Positions 60,967 through 64,000 of a stretch of DNA of 64,000 bases are shown piece by piece. The position numbers were made by a program, and so were the translations under genes. This stretch comes from Metabacillus crassostreae (GTDB lineage: Bacteria; Bacillota; Bacilli; Bacillales; Bacillaceae): NCBI RefSeq assembly GCF_016908395.1, contig NZ_JAFBDU010000001.1:248001-312000 (forward strand), read 5' to 3'. Position 1 is the stretch's first letter. Each line of letters opens with the position of its first letter. The notes beneath the pieces were generated by a model. The model saw only the letters and a program-made list of their open reading frames with translations. It did no database searches and was not told the origin of the DNA.

Positions 60967-62247
60967 TTCACTTGTTAATTCTCTTTGTTGTTTTACTTCT
61001 TGAAATTGCTTCTTTATCATCATTCCGCCAATAATACCAATAATCGAGAAAAAAATCGGAATGATAAATCCAAAGCTATATCCCGTGCTACTTGAGCTCA
61101 AATGAAAATGATCTAACACTCTACCAAATGCACTCGGTAATAAAACCGCACTTAAAAATCCACCCATATTAGCAAATCCTGAAACAACTCCAACTTCTTT
61201 CACATCAAATGATTGGCGAACAACCGCAAATGTCATCGCACTTGCTCCATTTCCATAGCCAATAAAAAAGAAAAGAATGAGCAAGATAAAAAACGGTGGT
61301 TTTCCTCCTAATAAAAGAAAGGTCATCCAGCTTAAAAAAACGAACATATGAACAACAATGTATGGACGCTTTATTGAATCAAGCTTAGCTGAAACCCAGC
61401 TTGTTAATGATGCCCCAATTAGTGCACCAAAAAGACCGACCATCACTAACTGACTTGCACCAGAACGAGTCATATCATACACATGCATTCCATAGGGAAC
61501 AGCCCATGAACCGATAAACCCAACATATGTACCTACAAGCCCAAAATGACATAGAAAGGTAGCCCATGCTTGACGGCTTGAAAAAATCCGTCGTAATATT
61601 GCAAGTGTTTTCTCACGCTCAGGTTCTCCTTTAATGACAGAATTATTTGGTTGAGACTGCAGTAATAGCTTTTTTTTAGGGATCTTCACAAGGACAATGA
61701 AAAGTAGCAAACTAGTAAAACATAAAATCAGACCAACTGTGAAAAAGAGGTTCCTCCAGCCAAACATTTCAATCCAAGTAGAAAAAGGAACAGTCGCCAT
61801 TAAAAAACCAAGACTTCCAGTCATTCCTGCGAGTCCAAGTAATTTAAGAAATTCACCAGCTTTAAACCACTGACTTAAGATAAGCACCAAGTTAATCCAA
61901 ATGGTTGCATCTCCAATACCAACAAGTGAACGAGCTGTAATTAATAAAACTTCACTTGATGCAACACTGTAAATAATCGTTCCAATTCCATTAAGCAATG
62001 TACCAAAAATAAGAAAAAAGTTAGGGCCGAATCGATCAGATAAGATCCCAATTGGAATTTGCAAACCTGCATAAGCTAAAAATTGAATACTTGTTAAAAG
62101 TCCTATTGTAGAAGCTGTTACGTTAAAATCCTTCATAAGCTGATCTGTAATTAAACCAGGAGCTGTCCGTTGACTTACAATCAGGAAATACGTAAACAAC
62201 ACCACGGTAAAAACAATCCATCTGTAGCTGCTATTCTGTTTATCCAT
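60964..62247 (-). CDS. MFS transporter (sugar-phosphate/organic anion type)
   Basis: 427 residues, 12 membrane segments. SQRTAPGLITDQLMKDFNVT, LASIQ-like LTSIQFLAYAGLQIPIGILS, DRFGPNFFLIFGTLLNGIGT, ARSLVGIGDATIWINLVLIL. The pattern is like the anion:cation/sugar-phosphate permease branch of the major facilitator superfamily. The substrate is unknown. The ribosome binding site before ATG 62247 is GGAGCAGG. Confidence 0.85.
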   Translation of the reverse strand: MDKQNSSYRWIVFTVVLFTYFLIVSQRTAPGLITDQLMKDFNVTASTIGLLTSIQFLAYAGLQIPIGILSDRFGPNFFLIFGTLLNGIGTIIYSVASSEVLLITARSLVGIGDATIWINLVLILSQWFKAGEFLKLLGLAGMTGSLGFLMATVPFSTWIEMFGWRNLFFTVGLILCFTSLLLFIVLVKIPKKKLLLQSQPNNSVIKGEPEREKTLAILRRIFSSRQAWATFLCHFGLVGTYVGFIGSWAVPYGMHVYDMTRSGASQLVMVGLFGALIGASLTSWVSAKLDSIKRPYIVVHMFVFLSWMTFLLLGGKPPFFILLILFFFIGYGNGASAMTFAVVRQSFDVKEVGVVSGFANMGGFLSAVLLPSAFGRVLDHFHLSSSSTGYSFGFIIPIFFSIIGIIGGMMIKKQFQEVKQQRELTSE

Positions 62248-62927
62248 TTACACCTGCTCCTACTTACATTAATAACACTCACTATTATACTCTAAAACTT
62301 GCGAATAATGATGGGAAGTCTATTTTGATGATTTAATTGATTGGGGGATTTTGTGGGACTGTGGAGTATTGTTCCAAGTTCTCTATAGCTTTAAAGCCCT
62401 TAACACGAGCAAGTTCAGTGTTAAAGGTCATCATTTATCAAATGAACTCCTAAAACTAAAAAATGAAGAGAAATTAATATTTCCTGTTACCCCAATCAAC
62501 AATCGATTCAAAGGACCCAAAGTTAAATGAAGTTAATGACTATGTGTTGAAGCATTTGAAAAGATTAAAGGAGATAATCAAATCACTAGACGAATCAAGT
62601 GTACTTATGGACATAAGTCAGTGATTAGTGCATGAACAGAGGGGATAACAGTAGTTTCACAATATGAAATGAACATGTATAAGGATTGAAGAGAAGAATT
62701 TCTTTATCTGTAAGCACTTTTGATTGTCATGTTAACTGTTAGCGAAAAGAAAGCAATCGAATACTTTAAAAGCTATTATTATGAGAAGAAGACATTAGCT
62801 CTAGGAATTACTTAGGAGTGTGTCTTTTTTTAATTTGATAAGATCTTAAATTAACTATTTATAAGTGTATAATTTTGTCCTATAATAATAAAATCTGTCT
62901 GTTATAAAAAGTTAGGAGATGTAAAAA
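62248..62927. other. Gene-free stretch with possible coding relics
   Basis: 680 bases without an intact gene. Short open stretches without starts, such as about 62497-62625 (read DSKDPKLNEVNDYVLKHLKR) and a frame near 62720-62815 (TVSEKKAIEYFKSYYYEKKT), look like remnants of lost genes, broken by stops. No match to the two repeat families. Family assignment is not possible by eye. Confidence 0.4.
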
Positions 62928-64000
62928 TTGGAAGGTAATAAAAATTTGGTTCATAAATATGAGGATACACTATTTATCATTTGTGTGATTGTAAGTATTA
63001 TAGTCGGATTATATTTACTTATATCTATTGTTGGGATTATTATTTTTGCTTCGGTAGCTATATTGACTTTATTTTCTCACGCTATTTCTATGGCACATAT
63101 CCAATTAAATGGTGTGAGGTTAAGAGAAAATCAATTTCCAGATTTATTTGAGAAAGTTACGACATTATGTGAAAAAATGAATTTAAATAAAGTACCTGAA
63201 GTATATGTAATTGAATCAGGTGGTCTATTAAATGCATTTGCCACAAAAGTGCTTGCTCTGTTTGGGAAAAATATGGTTGTGCTTTATTCAGATTTCATTG
63301 ATATTGCAGAAGAAGCTGATGATTTTGATATTGATTATGTTATTGCACACGAACTTGCACATATTAAAAGAAATCATATTTCAAAAAGCATGTTAGTATC
63401 TTTAGCTATGTGGATTCCTTTTCTAGGTACAAGCTATTTGAGAATGGCAGAATATACGTGTGACAGAATGGCGACTTATTATACTGAAAAGCCACAAAAT
63501 GCAATCAATAGTTTACTAGTTTTAGCTGCTGGTAGGAAGCTCTATAGAAAAGTGAATCTTCGAGACTATATGAGTCAATATAATGAAAAAAGAGGATTGT
63601 TTGCAACACTTACTGAGCTCTTGTCAACACATCCACCTATACCTAAGCGGATTAACGAAATTGAATTGTTTATTCATGAAAAATCCACTATGACTCTCAT
63701 TGCAAAAACAAAGCAAATTGTATTTATATCAATACTCTTATTTGTGATTTTACCAGCTATTTTTATGGGGATCGGAGTAGGTGTAGCCTTATTAATTTCT
63801 CAGTTTGAGCCTTTAAAAGATCTATCTTTAGAAGAAAGTTATGCATATGGAGAAGAATCCTCTCCATTTCTACAAGCGATCATTGATGGCGATATAGCAG
63901 CAGTAGAAAAGGAGTTAAGTAATGGAACAAATCCAAACGAATCAAATGAATATGGTGAAAGTGCGTTAATGATTGCAGTACAACATGGACAAACAGACAT
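62928..64000 (+). CDS. M48-family metallopeptidase fused to ankyrin repeats (3' end outside window)
   Basis: The frame is open from TTG 62928 (TAGGAGATG upstream) to the right edge, 357 codons so far. Two membrane helices at about 15-60, then an M48 (HtpX/Ste24-like) peptidase: ESGGLLNAFATKVLALFGKN, zinc motif YVIAHELAHIKRNH (HExxH), second Glu region RMAEYTCDRMATYY, STHPPIPKRINEI. A third hydrophobic segment (about 263-290) is followed by ankyrin repeats, SPFLQAIIDGDIAAVEKELS, GTNPNESNEYGESALMIAVQ. Zinc-dependent membrane protease; the ankyrin part probably binds partner proteins in the cytoplasm. Confidence 0.85.
   Translation, partial: MEGNKNLVHKYEDTLFIICVIVSIIVGLYLLISIVGIIIFASVAILTLFSHAISMAHIQLNGVRLRENQFPDLFEKVTTLCEKMNLNKVPEVYVIESGGLLNAFATKVLALFGKNMVVLYSDFIDIAEEADDFDIDYVIAHELAHIKRNHISKSMLVSLAMWIPFLGTSYLRMAEYTCDRMATYYTEKPQNAINSLLVLAAGRKLYRKVNLRDYMSQYNEKRGLFATLTELLSTHPPIPKRINEIELFIHEKSTMTLIAKTKQIVFISILLFVILPAIFMGIGVGVALLISQFEPLKDLSLEESYAYGEESSPFLQAIIDGDIAAVEKELSNGTNPNESNEYGESALMIAVQHGQTD

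Noticed and set aside
1-64000. CRISPR array, tRNA or rRNA genes, prophage
   Set aside because: No regularly spaced repeats, no tRNA cloverleaf or rRNA sequence, and no phage structural genes were recognised anywhere in the window.

Overview
The window is from the chromosome of an endospore-forming, low-GC Bacillaceae bacterium. The evidence is a set of sporulation and spore genes (SpoVIF, a YjcZ-type peptide, an alpha/beta-type SASP, two groups of CotF-like coat genes, a GerPF-like protein, a SleB/CwlJ-type hydrolase, a KinB-like kinase), an RsbQ-RsbP energy-stress pair, strong AGGAGG-type ribosome binding sites and many hairpin-plus-T-tract terminators. I cannot name the species.

Layout. 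0-2.4 kb: end of a gluconate permease gene and gluconokinase, followed by a 358-bp palindromic repeat. 2.9-9.6 kb: small sporulation-type genes, a decayed sugar-ABC permease and a KinB-like kinase. 9.6-13.5 kb: a chorismate-lyase-like (DUF98-type) gene followed by two PaaK-type acyl-CoA ligases and a pterin carbinolamine dehydratase. 13.6-23.5 kb: SASP, aldehyde dehydrogenase, an FAD oxidoreductase with a membrane partner, two acetyltransferases or small enzymes, a diguanylate cyclase behind a c-di-GMP-I riboswitch, a methyltransferase and a LysR regulator. 23.6-31.3 kb: an efflux transporter divergent from an XRE-cupin regulator, a DUF1540 peptide, a ring-cleaving-dioxygenase-like protein, and the cysJ-cysI sulfite reductase operon. 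31.5-41 kb: GerPF-like, GtrA, maltose acetyltransferase, DUF2161, a Ktr-type potassium channel subunit, SleB-like hydrolase, lipoprotein, chemoreceptor, OxlT-like transporter. 42-49.5 kb: HD-GYP phosphodiesterase, short HPF, a gene broken by a stop codon, a ZTP riboswitch in front of serA, NRDE protein and a luciferase-like oxidoreductase. 49.5-56.7 kb: rsbQ-rsbP, a second luciferase-like enzyme, alpha/beta hydrolase, coat-like trio, YetF-type membrane protein and YozQ. 56.8-64 kb: response regulator and kinase, a hydrolase relic, an ABC transporter with an 11-bp-period repeat upstream, an MFS transporter and the start of an M48 peptidase fused to ankyrin repeats.

Themes. Second-messenger control appears three times: a c-di-GMP-sensing RNA before a GGDEF gene, an HD-GYP enzyme, and a ZTP-sensing RNA before serA. 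General-stress functions include RsbQP and a short ribosome hibernation factor. Two non-coding repeat families run through the intergenic DNA. One is a 161-163 bp MITE with GGCT-type terminal inverted repeats, present in five copies; four of these keep perfect 8-bp target duplications, which fits mobilisation by an ISL3-type transposase. The other is a strongly palindromic element in two copies with compensatory base changes. The least familiar gene set is the DUF98-plus-two-ligases cluster, which could make and activate a chorismate-derived hydroxybenzoate. Two genes (around 9.7 and 35.9 kb) have good Shine-Dalgarno sequences but no ATG, GTG or TTG at the expected place.
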